Positions 9,352 to 17,936 of a stretch of DNA of 62,299 nt are shown here, piece after piece (the stretch's first letter is position 1; every line of letters starts with the position of its first letter). The stretch comes from Blastococcus sp. TF02A-35 (lineage in GTDB: Bacteria; Actinomycetota; Actinomycetes; Mycobacteriales; Geodermatophilaceae). The stretch spans positions 1-62,299 of the forward strand of contig NZ_SPQP01000023.1 in assembly GCF_004571075.1 (NCBI RefSeq), read 5' to 3'. Position numbers and translations under genes: made by a program. The notes under the pieces were generated by a model, which saw only the letters and a list, made by a program, of their open reading frames with translations, was not told where the DNA came from and searched no databases.

Positions 9352-9516
9352 GTGGCAGCCACCGATGTCCGTCCGAAGATCACCCTGGCCTGCCAGGAGT
9401 GCAAGAACCGCAACTACATCACCCGCAAGAACCGTCGGAACGACCCCGACCGTCTCGAGCTGATGAAGTACTGCCCGCGCGAGCGCAAGCACACGCTGCA
9501 CCGCGAGACCCGCTGA
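9352..9516 (+). CDS. rpmG: 50S ribosomal protein L33
   Basis: 54 residues starting GTG ([17 protein letters not shown]), the standard actinobacterial L33 length, with AGGAG before the start. The first zinc-type pair CQEC (residues 14-17) is present, but the second pair is reduced to CPRE (41-44), so only three cysteines remain. This may be an intermediate between the zinc (C+) and zinc-free (C-) forms. It sits upstream of hadA as in mycobacteria. Confidence 0.95.
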   Translation: MAATDVRPKITLACQECKNRNYITRKNRRNDPDRLELMKYCPRERKHTLHRETR

Positions 9517-9547
9517 CGGTCTCCGGCAGCTGAGCGAGGGCGGGAGC

Positions 9548-9991
9548 ATGGCGCTGGACCGGGAACTGGTCGGGCGCAGCTACCCGCCCTCTGCCGTCTA
9601 CGAGGTGGGCCGCGCCAAGATCGCGGAGTTCGCGACGGCCGTCGGCGCGCAGGACCCGGTGCACTTCGACGTCGACGCCGCCCGCGCGGCCGGCCACCCC
9701 GACGTCATCGCGCCGCCCACCTTCGCCATCGTGGTGAGCCTGGAGGCCGCCTTCGTGGTGCTGGGCGACCCGGAGGTCGGCCTGGACTACAGCCGCGTGG
9801 TGCACGGCGAGCAGAGGTTCACCCACCACCGCCCGATCCGGGCCGGTGACCGGCTGGTCGCCACGACGACCATCGACGCCGCCCGCAGCGTCGCGGGCAA
9901 CGACCTGCTGACCGCCCGGGTGGAGCTGGCCGCCGAGGACGGGGAGGCCGTCTGCACGACGGCGTCGATGCTCGTGGCGAGGGGCGCATGA
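9548..9991 (+). CDS. hadA: HadA-type (3R)-hydroxyacyl-ACP dehydratase subunit
   Basis: 147 residues with the FAS1-like/MaoC N-terminal hot-dog fold: SYPPSAVYEVGRAKIAEFATA, DPVHFD, and VHGEQRFTHHRPIRAGDRL. In mycobacteria HadA is the substrate-binding partner of catalytic HadB in the fatty-acid (mycolate) elongation dehydratase. Here it lies in the same place, after rpmG. Its stop overlaps the next start (ATGA), so the pair is coupled. A weak GGGAG precedes the ATG. Without hadC or a mycolate setting, a general fatty-acid synthase II dehydratase role is more likely. Confidence 0.87.
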   Translation: MALDRELVGRSYPPSAVYEVGRAKIAEFATAVGAQDPVHFDVDAARAAGHPDVIAPPTFAIVVSLEAAFVVLGDPEVGLDYSRVVHGEQRFTHHRPIRAGDRLVATTTIDAARSVAGNDLLTARVELAAEDGEAVCTTASMLVARGA

Positions 9992-10395
9992 CCGTCGAGG
10001 TGGGCACCGAGCTGCCGGAGCAGGTCCTGCGCGTCACCCGTGCGGACCTGGTCCGCTACGCCGGTGCCTCCGGTGACCTCAACCCGATCCACTGGAGCGA
10101 CCGGACGGCCCGCGAGGTGGGGCTGCCCGGCGTCATCGCCCACGGCATGTTCACCATGGCGCTGGCCGGCCGGGCGGTGACCGCCTGGACCGGTGACCCG
10201 TCGGCGCTCGTGGAGTTCCAGGTCCGCTTCGGCCGCCCGGTGGTCGTCCCCGACGACGACGAGGGCGCCGAGGTCACCGTGCGCGGCAAGGTCGCGGCGC
10301 TGCTGGACGACGGCCGCGCGCGGGTCGACCTCACCGTCACCAGCGACGGCGAGAAGGTCCTCTCCCTCGCCCGCGCGGTCGTTCGGCTCCCGTGA
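9988..10395 (+). CDS. hadB: HadB-type MaoC dehydratase, catalytic subunit
   Basis: 135 residues with the hydratase-2 motif, catalytic Asp30 and His35 in SGDLNPIHW, then GLPGVIAHGMFTMAL. It dehydrates (3R)-hydroxyacyl-ACP to the trans-2-enoyl form together with HadA. It overlaps hadA by four bases upstream and the lipoprotein gene by four bases downstream (GTGA), so three genes form one coupled unit. The HadC partner that follows in mycobacteria is absent. Confidence 0.9.
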   Translation: MTVEVGTELPEQVLRVTRADLVRYAGASGDLNPIHWSDRTAREVGLPGVIAHGMFTMALAGRAVTAWTGDPSALVEFQVRFGRPVVVPDDDEGAEVTVRGKVAALLDDGRARVDLTVTSDGEKVLSLARAVVRLP

Positions 10396-11822
10396 CCGCC
10401 CGCCGGTCGGTGGGGGCGCTGCTCGGCGCGCTCCTGCTCACCGGCTGCACGTCCTTCGCCGAGGGGCGCCCCACCGCCGGCTCGGCGGCGCCGGAGACCG
10501 GGGAGGAGAGCGCCGACCCGGGCGCCTGCCCCGCGGAGCGGGCCGAACCGGACCCGGACCGGCCCACGGTCTCCTACGACTTCCGGCTGGCCGACGACCT
10601 GCGCACGGTCACCGGCAGCGAGACCGTCGTCTTCACCCCGGACCTGCCCACGGACGAGCTGGTGTTCCGGCTGGTGCCCAACGCCCCGGAGTCGGCCCCC
10701 GCCGGCAACCGCCTGGTCGTGGACGGCGTCCGCGGCGACGACGTCGAGGAGGGCGGCTACGAGGCGGCGGGTGGCAGCGGGCCCGGCGGCCTCTACGTCG
10801 TCCGGCTCGACGCCGAGCTGGAGGCCGGGGAGGCCACCGAGGTGCGCCTGGACTTCACGCTCACCATCGGCGAGGGCGGCTTCGAGCGGTTCGGCGTCGC
10901 CGACGGCGTCACCTGGTGGGCCAGCGGCGCCCCGCTGCTGGCCTGGGAGCCCGGGACCGGCTGGGCCCGGGACCCCTTCGTCGGCCTGACGGGGGAGACG
11001 GCGAGCAGCCCGGCCGCGGACACCGAGATCACCGTCTCCGCGCCTGAGCAGCTGACCGTGCTCATGACCGGCGCGCGGGCCCGCCCGTCCGACCCGCGCG
11101 ACGGGCGGCGGACCTGGCGGGCGACCGAGCCGGTCGCCCGGGACGTCGCCGTCGCCGCCGGGCTCTTCGGAACCGCCGAGCAGGAGACGCCGGGCGGGGT
11201 GCTCGTCCGCGCCGGCGCCCTGGTCGGCGGCGACCTCGAGCCGGGGGAGCTGCTGGAGGACACGATGGCGGCGATCGCCGAGCTGGAGGCGTTCCTGGGG
11301 CCGTTCCCCTACGGGACGCTCAGCGTCGCGCTGCTCCCGGACTACGGGGGCGGGATCGAGTACCCCGGCATGATCCTGCAGGCCACGCCGAGCCGCGAGG
11401 TGCTCGTGCACGAGGTCGCCCACATGTGGTTCTACGGGATGGTCGGCAACTCGCAGTTCCGCGACCCGTGGCTGGACGAGGCGTTCGCCACCTGGGCGGA
11501 GTCCATGACCGACCCGCCGCCGGCGTCCTCGGTGGAGTCCGCCCTGGCCCGCGAGGGCGACGTCGGCGGCGCCATGGACGAGTTCACCGGCGACCGCCCG
11601 TACGTGAGCACCGTGTACGGCAAGGGCGGGGCGGCGCTGCTGGCCGCCCGGGAGGCGGCGGGGGCGGAGGCGTTCGACGCCGCGGTCCGCTGCTACGTCG
11701 ACGCCACCGCCTGGTCGATCGCGACCCCGGCGGACGTCGGTGCCGCCCTGGCCGACCTGCCCGCCGCGGTCGCCGTCCTCGTCGATGCCGGGGCGCTGGA
11801 CGAGGACGACCTCCCCGGCTGA
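10392..11822 (+). CDS. M1-family metallopeptidase lipoprotein
   Basis: 476 residues. The N-terminus carries a lipoprotein signal with lipobox LLTGC (Cys19). The M1 zinc site is complete: HEVAH (340-344), then 18 residues to Glu363 in LDEAF. A GGGIEYPGM motif occupies the place of the usual GxMEN substrate-binding loop. It should be anchored on the outer face of the membrane and trim peptides. The C-terminal part is shorter than in large aminopeptidase N. It starts with GTG overlapping the hadB stop, so it is probably cotranscribed with the dehydratase genes. It runs to within one base of the convergent aminotransferase gene. Confidence 0.85.
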   Translation: MTARRSVGALLGALLLTGCTSFAEGRPTAGSAAPETGEESADPGACPAERAEPDPDRPTVSYDFRLADDLRTVTGSETVVFTPDLPTDELVFRLVPNAPESAPAGNRLVVDGVRGDDVEEGGYEAAGGSGPGGLYVVRLDAELEAGEATEVRLDFTLTIGEGGFERFGVADGVTWWASGAPLLAWEPGTGWARDPFVGLTGETASSPAADTEITVSAPEQLTVLMTGARARPSDPRDGRRTWRATEPVARDVAVAAGLFGTAEQETPGGVLVRAGALVGGDLEPGELLEDTMAAIAELEAFLGPFPYGTLSVALLPDYGGGIEYPGMILQATPSREVLVHEVAHMWFYGMVGNSQFRDPWLDEAFATWAESMTDPPPASSVESALAREGDVGGAMDEFTGDRPYVSTVYGKGGAALLAAREAAGAEAFDAAVRCYVDATAWSIATPADVGAALADLPAAVAVLVDAGALDEDDLPG

Positions 11823-11823
11823 G

Positions 11824-13071
11824 CTACTCGGCCGAGCCGAGGAGCCGCTGCATGCGGGTGACGCCCTCGACGAGGTCGTCGTCGCCCAGGGCGTAGGACA
11901 TCCGGATGTAGCCCGGCGTGCCGAACGCCTCGCCGGGGACGACGGCGACCTCGGCCTGCTCCAGGACCAGCTCCGCGAGCTCGGCGCTGGTCGCCGCGGT
12001 GCGACCGCCGATCGGCCGGCCCAGCAGGCCCTTCACCGAGGGGTAGACGTAGAAGGCGCCCTGGGGCTCGGGGCAGGCGATCCCGGGGATCTCCCGCAGC
12101 ATCTGCACGATGGTCCGGCGCCGGCGGTCGAAGGCCTCGCGCATGGTGGCGACGGCCGACAGGTCACCGGTGAGCGCCGCGATCGCGGCGGCCTGCGAGA
12201 CGTTGGCGACGTTGGACGTCGCGTGCGACTGCAGGTTGGTGGCGGCCTTCACCACGTCGGCCGGCCCGGCGATCCAGCCCACCCGCCAGCCGGTCATCGC
12301 GTAGGTCTTGGCGACCCCGCTGACGACCACGCAGCGGTCGGCCAGCTCGGGGACGAGGACTGGCAGCGACGGCGCGGTGACGCCCCCGTAGGTGAGGTGC
12401 TCGTAGATCTCGTCGGTCAGCACCCACAGGCCGGCCTCCAGCGCCCAGCGGCCGATCTCCTCGACCTGCTCCGGGGGGTGCACCGCCCCGGTGGGGTTGG
12501 ACGGCGAGCAGAAGAGCAGCGCCTTGGTGCGCGGGGTGCGGGCGGCCTCCAGCTGGGCGGCGGAGACCAGGTAGCCGCTCTGCTCGTCGGCCACGACCGG
12601 CACGGGGACGCCGCCGGCCAGCCGGATCGCCTCGGGGTAGGTGGTCCAGTACGGCGCGGGCACCAGCACCTCGTCGCCCGGGTCCAGCATCGTCGCGAAC
12701 GCCTCGTACACGGCCTGCTTGCCGCCGTTGGTGACCAGCACCTGCGCGGGGGTCAGCTGCAGCCCCGAGTCGCGGGCGGTCTTCGCGACGATGGCCTCCT
12801 TGAGGGCCGGCAGCCCACCGGCGGGGGTGTAGCGGTGCATCGCCGGGGTGCGGGCGGCGGTGATGGCGGCCTCGACGACGTAGTCCGGCGTCGGGAAGTC
12901 CGGCTCGCCGGCACCGAAGCCGATCACCGGCTTGCCGGCGGCCTTGAGCGCCTTCGCCTTCGCGTCGACGGCCAGCGTCGCGGACTCCGCGATCGCGCCG
13001 ATGCGGCGGGAGACGCGGCGCGCGGCGGGCGGCAGCCCGGACGAGGGGGCGGCGGGCTCCGGGGCGGTCAT
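11824..13071 (-). CDS. Aspartate aminotransferase, class I PLP enzyme
   Basis: 415 residues. Fold-type I aminotransferase with SPSNPTGAV (about 189-197), D220 and Y223 in LTDEIYEHL, and the PLP lysine K255 in [16 protein letters not shown]; Arg266 lies nearby for substrate binding. Gamma-subclass (Ib) aspartate aminotransferases share this pattern and length; they move the amino group between aspartate and 2-oxoglutarate. The ATG is preceded by GAGG. It faces the lipoprotein gene tail to tail with one base between them. The substrate could also be another amino acid. Confidence 0.9.
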   Translation of the reverse strand: MTAPEPAAPSSGLPPAARRVSRRIGAIAESATLAVDAKAKALKAAGKPVIGFGAGEPDFPTPDYVVEAAITAARTPAMHRYTPAGGLPALKEAIVAKTARDSGLQLTPAQVLVTNGGKQAVYEAFATMLDPGDEVLVPAPYWTTYPEAIRLAGGVPVPVVADEQSGYLVSAAQLEAARTPRTKALLFCSPSNPTGAVHPPEQVEEIGRWALEAGLWVLTDEIYEHLTYGGVTAPSLPVLVPELADRCVVVSGVAKTYAMTGWRVGWIAGPADVVKAATNLQSHATSNVANVSQAAAIAALTGDLSAVATMREAFDRRRRTIVQMLREIPGIACPEPQGAFYVYPSVKGLLGRPIGGRTAATSAELAELVLEQAEVAVVPGEAFGTPGYIRMSYALGDDDLVEGVTRMQRLLGSAE

Positions 13072-13298
13072 GGCCTCATCGTGTCAAAGGCCGTGGCCCC
13101 GGCCGTGCCGCCGGTCAGCGGGGCGGTCGCCCCACCGGGAGGGGAGCGGGTCGGTGGGACGTTGGCTGCGCACCCGGGCGGTCCCGTACACTTGCTGGCC
13201 TGGGGCAGTTGACCCCGCCACCGGCGTGCCCCGGATCTCCTCGGAGGTCGGGGCGTGGCTGCGGCGAGGCGACCGTCCCGGGGCCCTTCCCAGGGCAC

Positions 13299-13371
<73 letters not shown>

Positions 13372-13477
13372 CCCGTGCCGCCGGTCCGCCGGCGACGAGC
13401 ACGACCAGCACGACACCGGCACCACCGACCGACGGCCCTCGTGCGAGCGGCCACCACCACGAGGCGAGCGAGGCGCA

Positions 13478-14014
13478 GTGAGCGACGAGAAGCCGGGCCG
13501 CGAGGACGACGCGCGCGCCGCCTCCGACGCCGAGCTCACCGACGAGCAGCTCGACCGCGAGGCGCCGGGCGTCGACGACGCCGAGGCCCTCGAGGCGGCC
13601 GAGGACGAGGTCGCCGGCGACGCGGAGTCCGAGGAGGGCAAGGTCGTGGCCCCCCGGTCCGGCCAGCGCGGCCGGCGTGGCCGGATCACCGCGGACGCCG
13701 AGGACGAGGACGACGAGCCGGCCGCCCGCACCCGCCGGGCCGCGCGCAGCGCCTCGACCCCTGCCCGCGAGGGCACCGGCACCCGCTCGCGTGCCGCCGC
13801 CGAGCGCGCCCGGGCCCAGGAGATGCGCCCGCGGCGGTCGATCCTGCGGTTCCTCCGCGAGGTCGTGGCCGAGCTGCGCAAGGTCATCTGGCCGGGCCGG
13901 CGCGAGCTCATCACCTACACCACGGTCGTCATCGTCTTCGTGACCTTCATCGTCGCCCTGGTGGCCGGGCTGGACCTGCTCTTCGCACGGGGCGTGATCG
14001 CCGTCTTCGGCTGA
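13478..14014 (+). CDS. secE: Preprotein translocase subunit SecE
   Basis: 178 residues. The conserved SecE domain is the last 60: amphipathic [20 protein letters not shown] (about 124-143) and one membrane helix (about 147-170). It clamps SecY in the inner membrane. About 118 N-terminal residues are a low-complexity extension, first acidic, then Arg/Ala rich, longer than the 60-residue minimal SecE. GTG at 13478 is chosen as the start after the tRNA; GAGG-type sequence precedes it. It is followed by nusG after 47 bases in the conserved secE-nusG order. Confidence 0.92.
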   Translation: MSDEKPGREDDARAASDAELTDEQLDREAPGVDDAEALEAAEDEVAGDAESEEGKVVAPRSGQRGRRGRITADAEDEDDEPAARTRRAARSASTPAREGTGTRSRAAAERARAQEMRPRRSILRFLREVVAELRKVIWPGRRELITYTTVVIVFVTFIVALVAGLDLLFARGVIAVFG

Positions 14015-14061
14015 CCTCCGCCCACCGTGCCGCTCCGCCCCCTGACAAGGAAGAGATCCCT

Positions 14062-14952
14062 GTGACCGACCCCCGCGAGCCCTTCGAGACCGACAACGCG
14101 GTCGAAGGCACCGACCTGGACGACGCCCGCTTCGACGTGCGCGGCTCCGCCGACGTCGAGACCGGTGTCGGCGAGACCGGTGCGGCCGAGGGGTCCACCG
14201 AGACCGCCGACCTGCAGACCGGCACCGAGGTCGCCGACGTGACCCCGGAGGTCGAGGACGGCGACCCCGCCAGCCTGGCGAGCGACCCGCTGGCCGCCCC
14301 GGCCGCCGACTCCGACGTCGCGGTGGAGGAGGACGAGGACCCGGCCGAGGCGATGAAGAAGGCGCTGCGGATCGCTCCCGGCGACTGGTACGTCGTCCAC
14401 TCGTACGCCGGCTACGAGAACAAGGTGAAGACCAACCTCGAGGCGCGCATCCAGTCCCTCGACGTGGAGGACTACATCTACCAGATCGAGGTGCCCACCG
14501 AGGAGGTCACCGAGATCAAGAACGGCAAGCGCTCGCAGGTCAACCGCAAGGTGCTGCCCGGCTACCTGCTGGTCCGCATGGAGCTCAACGACGAGTCGTG
14601 GGGCGCGGTCCGCAACACCCCCGGTGTCACCGGCTTCGTCGGCGCGACCTCCAAGCCCTCGCCGCTCACGATCGACGAGGTCGTGAAGATCCTCGTGCCG
14701 GCCACCGCCCCGCAGGCGCCCCGGGCCGCCGAGGCCGCCGCGTCCGGTGGCGGTGCCGCCGCGGCCGCGCCGGCTGCCGTCGTCGACTTCGAGGTCGGCG
14801 AGTCGGTCACCGTCATGGACGGCCCGTTCGCGACGCTGCCCGCCACCATCAACGAGATCAACGCCGAGCAGCAGAAGCTGCAGGTGCTGGTCTCCATCTT
14901 CGGCCGCGAGACGCCCGTCGAGCTGTCGTTCAACCAGGTCAGCAAGATCTGA
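14062..14952 (+). CDS. nusG: Transcription termination/antitermination factor NusG
   Basis: 296 residues from GTG 14062, preceded by AAGGAAGAG. The first ~100 residues are an acidic, probably disordered extension. The NGN domain follows (about 106-205; [20 protein letters not shown], then [10 protein letters not shown]), then an Ala/Pro/Gly-rich linker (about 213-240) and the KOW domain (about 243-296; [12 protein letters not shown]). NusG binds RNA polymerase and links it to Rho or to ribosomal S10. The long linker and N-terminal extension are actinobacterial features. Confidence 0.95.
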   Translation: MTDPREPFETDNAVEGTDLDDARFDVRGSADVETGVGETGAAEGSTETADLQTGTEVADVTPEVEDGDPASLASDPLAAPAADSDVAVEEDEDPAEAMKKALRIAPGDWYVVHSYAGYENKVKTNLEARIQSLDVEDYIYQIEVPTEEVTEIKNGKRSQVNRKVLPGYLLVRMELNDESWGAVRNTPGVTGFVGATSKPSPLTIDEVVKILVPATAPQAPRAAEAAASGGGAAAAAPAAVVDFEVGESVTVMDGPFATLPATINEINAEQQKLQVLVSIFGRETPVELSFNQVSKI

Positions 14953-15005
14953 GCGCTCGACGGCGCTCCGTGCACCAGCTGATCCACCAGAGATAGAAGG
15001 AAGTC

Positions 15006-15434
15006 ATGCCCCCCAGGAAGCGGTTGACCGCGGTCATCAAGCTCCAGATCAAGGCCGGTGCGGCCACCCCCGCGCCGCCCGTGGGTCCGGCGCTCGGCCA
15101 GCACGGCGTCAACATCATGGAGTTCTGCAAGGCCTACAACGCGGCCACCGAGTCGCAGCGTGGCGACGTGGTCCCGGTCGAGATCTCGGTCTTCGAGGAC
15201 CGGTCCTTCACCTTCATCACCAAGACCCCGCCGGCGGCGCGCATGCTGCTCAAGGCCGCCGGTGTCGAGAAGGGGTCGGGCGAGCCGCACAAGACCAAGG
15301 TCGCCACGGTCACCCGTGACCAGGTCCGCGAGATCGCCACCACCAAGATGGCCGACCTCAACGCCAACGACATCGACCAGGCCGAGAAGATCATCGCCGG
15401 CACCGCCCGGTCGATGGGCATCACCGTCGTCTGA
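15006..15434 (+). CDS. rplK: 50S ribosomal protein L11
   Basis: 142 residues, the usual length. It has the N-terminal [22 protein letters not shown] segment, where thiopeptide antibiotics bind with 23S rRNA, and the C-terminal RNA-binding domain around ARSMGITV. It forms the stalk base and is required for RelA activation in other bacteria. AAGGAAG precedes the ATG. Confidence 0.98.
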   Translation: MPPRKRLTAVIKLQIKAGAATPAPPVGPALGQHGVNIMEFCKAYNAATESQRGDVVPVEISVFEDRSFTFITKTPPAARMLLKAAGVEKGSGEPHKTKVATVTRDQVREIATTKMADLNANDIDQAEKIIAGTARSMGITVV

Positions 15435-15535
15435 CACTCGCTCCACCAGTACCAGTGGGAGGGCCTCGCCAGGCCCGTTCACCACGTGACCGGGGTCCTG
15501 TCCGTGAAGGACCGGGCCCCCGGAAGGACACCACC

Positions 15536-16255
15536 ATGGCGAAGCACGGCAAGAAGTTCCGCGCCGCGGCCGAGAAGGTCGACCGCGACAACCTGTACAG
15601 CCCGCTCCAGGCCGCCACCCTGGCCAAGGAGACGTCGACGACCTCCTACGACGCCACCGTCGAGGTCGCCATGCGCCTGGGCGTCGACCCGCGCAAGGCC
15701 GACCAGATGGTCCGCGGCACGGTCAACCTGCCCCACGGCACCGGCAAGACCGCCCGCGTCATCGTGTTCGCGACCGGTGACAAGGCCGCCGAGGCCGAGG
15801 CCGCCGGCGCCGACGTCGTGGGCTCCGACGACCTGATCGAGCGCATCCAGGGCGGCTTCCTGGACTTCGACGCCGCGATCGCGACGCCGGACCAGATGGC
15901 CAAGGTCGGTCGCATCGCCCGCATCCTCGGCCCCCGCGGCCTGATGCCGAACCCGAAGACCGGCACCGTGACCCCCGACGTCACCAAGGCCGTCAACGAC
16001 ATCAAGGGCGGGAAGATCAACTTCCGCGTCGACAAGCAGGCCAACCTGCACCTGGTCATCGGCAAGACCTCCTTCGACGAGACGAAGCTGGTGGAGAACT
16101 ACGCCGCCGCGCTCGACGAGGTGCTGCGCGCCAAGCCCGCCGCCGCCAAGGGCCGGTACCTGAAGAAGGTCACCGTCTCCACGACGATGGGCCCGGGCAT
16201 CCCGGTCGACCCGAACCGCACCCGCAACCTGACGGTGGACGAGCCCACCGCCTGA
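15536..16255 (+). CDS. rplA: 50S ribosomal protein L1
   Basis: 239 residues, normal for L1, with [14 protein letters not shown] and the final [17 protein letters not shown] block. It forms the mobile L1 stalk at the E site. In many bacteria L1 represses the rplK-rplA mRNA. The ATG at 15536 follows GGAAGG; the open frame extends upstream without family similarity. A small hairpin (GGTCC...GGACC near 15494-15514) lies in the rplK-rplA gap. Confidence 0.97.
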   Translation: MAKHGKKFRAAAEKVDRDNLYSPLQAATLAKETSTTSYDATVEVAMRLGVDPRKADQMVRGTVNLPHGTGKTARVIVFATGDKAAEAEAAGADVVGSDDLIERIQGGFLDFDAAIATPDQMAKVGRIARILGPRGLMPNPKTGTVTPDVTKAVNDIKGGKINFRVDKQANLHLVIGKTSFDETKLVENYAAALDEVLRAKPAAAKGRYLKKVTVSTTMGPGIPVDPNRTRNLTVDEPTA

Positions 16256-16280
16256 CAGCAGGCCCCGTCCAGGGGCTCCA

Positions 16281-16318
16281 CGGAGGCCCCGTCGCGCACC
16301 AGCGCGGCGGGGCCTCCG
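16281..16318 (+). terminator. Terminator after rplA
   Basis: A 17-bp stem (16281-16297 with 16302-16318) with one T-G pair and an ACCA loop, 25 bases after rplA. It is one of the strongest hairpins in the window and separates rplK-rplA from rplJ-rplL. Confidence 0.85.
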
Positions 16319-16382
16319 TCGTCCCGCCGCCCGTCCGGGTGGTCACCGGGGGACCGGCTACCGCCTCCGCCGGTGGATCGCG

Positions 16383-16613
16383 TACTCTTGGCGTCGTTCC
16401 CCCCAAGACCGCTGGTCGTCGCACGTCCGCGTGCGATCGAAGGTCCGCAGACTGCGGACGACCCGCGCAGGAGGACGGTTCGATCGCCGGGCGCTTCTCC
16501 GCGCCCGCCTGTCGCCCCGTGCGCCCTGCGCCGGGGCGTTCTCCGTCTCCGGGGCCTCGATCGCCCGTCGTCGTGCAGCGTCCAGTGGTCGCCCGACAGA
16601 CGAGAGGAGGCCC
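16383..16613 (+). promoter_or_regulatory. Long rplJ leader, probable L10 autoregulatory region
   Basis: About 230 bases without a gene precede rplJ. A -10-like TACTCT (16383-16388) may start the transcript near 16395. The leader contains the hairpin GTCCGC-AGACT-GCGGAC (16443-16459) and further GC stems. In many bacteria an rplJ leader of this length binds the L10(L12)4 complex to repress translation. I infer the same here from position and length; the binding motif itself was not proven. Confidence 0.5.
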
Positions 16614-17225
16614 ATGCCCACGCAGGCGAAGGCCGCGGTGATCGACGAGATCACCGAGCGGTTCCAGAACTCGAGTGCGGCGGTGCTCACCGAGTACCGC
16701 GGGCTGACCGTGGCGCAGCTGACCCAGCTCCGCCGTTCCCTCGGTGAGGGCAGCAGCTACGCCGTCGTCAAGAACACCCTGACGAAGCGGGCGGCGGACT
16801 CGGTCGGTTTCTCCGACCTCGCCCCGCTGCTCAACGGCCCCACCGCGATCGCCTTCATCGAGGGCGACCCGGTGAACGCGGCCAAGGCCATCCGTGACTT
16901 CGCGCGCGCCAACCCGCTGCTCGTCGTCAAGGGTGGCGTGGTCGAGGGCCGCACCGTCGACGCCGCCGAGGTCACCCGCCTCGCCGACGTCGAGAGCCGT
17001 GAGGTGCTCCTCGCCAAGCTCGCCGGCGCGATGAAGGGCAACCTGACCAAGGCTGCCGGGCTGTTCCAGGCCCCGCTGTCGCAGGTCGCCCGCCTGGCTG
17101 CCGCGCTGCAGGAGAAGAAGGCGGCCGACGCACCGGCCGCCGAGGCTCCGGCCGCCGACACCGCTGCTGCTGACACCACCCCCGACACGACCGACGCTGC
17201 CGCCGACGCGGCCAGCGACGCCTGA
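16614..17225 (+). CDS. rplJ: 50S ribosomal protein L10
   Basis: 203 residues: the L10 core (about 1-165; [26 protein letters not shown]) and a C-terminal helix that holds L7/L12 dimers. It then has a ~35-residue Ala/Asp/Thr tail beyond the usual length. The start ATG at 16614 has GAGAGGAGG directly before it. It is cotranscribed with rplL 16 bases on. Confidence 0.97.
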   Translation: MPTQAKAAVIDEITERFQNSSAAVLTEYRGLTVAQLTQLRRSLGEGSSYAVVKNTLTKRAADSVGFSDLAPLLNGPTAIAFIEGDPVNAAKAIRDFARANPLLVVKGGVVEGRTVDAAEVTRLADVESREVLLAKLAGAMKGNLTKAAGLFQAPLSQVARLAAALQEKKAADAPAAEAPAADTAAADTTPDTTDAAADAASDA

Positions 17226-17241
17226 TCCAGAAGGAGACACC

Positions 17242-17634
17242 ATGGCCAAGCTTTCCAGCGCCGAGCTGCTCGACGCGTTCAAGGAGATGACCCTCCTCGA
17301 GCTGTCCGACTTCGTGAAGCAGTTCGAGGAGACCTTCGAGGTCACCGCGGCTGCCCCCGTCGCCGTCGCGGCCGCCCCGGCCGCCGGTGGCGGCGACGGT
17401 GGCGCTGCCGCCGCCGAGGAGCAGGACGAGTTCGACGTCATCCTCGAGGCTGCCGGCGACAAGAAGATCCAGGTCATCAAGGAGGTGCGCGGCCTGACCT
17501 CGCTCGGCCTCAAGGAGGCCAAGGACCTGGTCGACAACGCGCCGAAGCCGATCCTGGAGAAGGTCGCCAAGGACGCTGCCGAGAAGGCCAAGGCCGCTCT
17601 CGAGGGCGCCGGCGCCACCGTCACCGTCAAGTGA
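17242..17634 (+). CDS. rplL: 50S ribosomal protein L7/L12
   Basis: 130 residues. N-terminal dimerisation domain, Ala/Gly-rich hinge (about 36-56), and the factor-binding C-terminal domain with [24 protein letters not shown]. It recruits EF-G, EF-Tu and IF2 to the ribosome. AGAAGGAG precedes the start. Two hairpins follow, separating it from the mce locus. Confidence 0.98.
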   Translation: MAKLSSAELLDAFKEMTLLELSDFVKQFEETFEVTAAAPVAVAAAPAAGGGDGGAAAAEEQDEFDVILEAAGDKKIQVIKEVRGLTSLGLKEAKDLVDNAPKPILEKVAKDAAEKAKAALEGAGATVTVK

Positions 17635-17638
17635 CCCC

Positions 17639-17666
17639 CTGCCCGGCGGCTTAGGCCGCCGGGCAG
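17639..17666 (+). terminator. First terminator after rplL
   Basis: 12-bp perfect stem CTGCCCGGCGGC / GCCGCCGGGCAG with TTAG loop, four bases after the rplL stop. Confidence 0.8.
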
Positions 17667-17681
17667 TGCACCACCTCGCTC

Positions 17682-17714
17682 AGGGACCGTCCTCCGTCAC
17701 GGAGGGCGGTCCCT
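17682..17714 (+). terminator. Second terminator after rplL
   Basis: 15-bp stem beginning AGGGACCGTCCTCCG with TCA loop and one T-G pair, 15 bases after the first hairpin. The tandem pair should insulate the mce locus from very strong ribosomal-protein transcription. Confidence 0.75.
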
Positions 17715-17774
17715 GTCGCGTGTCGGGGTGGTTTGCAACCCGGAGACGAGATCGGGGTCACCCAAACCGCGTGA

Positions 17775-17818
17775 CACACGTAACCTTGCCTCCACACGTT
17801 CGTTACTGACCGGTAGTG
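17775..17818 (+). promoter_or_regulatory. Possible control region of the mce operon
   Basis: TAACCT (17781-17786) is a plausible -10 box. Direct repeats of CACACGT start at 17775 and 17793, 18 bases apart. TTACTGACCGGTAGTG (17803-17818), with an ACCGGT core, lies just past the expected start site. A repressor binding there would suit mce operons, which are often under TetR- or GntR-type control, but no regulator gene is present in the window. This is inference from layout. Confidence 0.3.
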
Positions 17819-17936
17819 GTGCGGACCACCCGGACCTCCGGATGCGGAGATCCCCGGGTTGCCGCACACTGCCGGGGCCTGCCACTGCGGCGGGGTGGGG
17901 ACCGGCAGCTGAGCCGGAACGGGAGGCGGGAGACAC

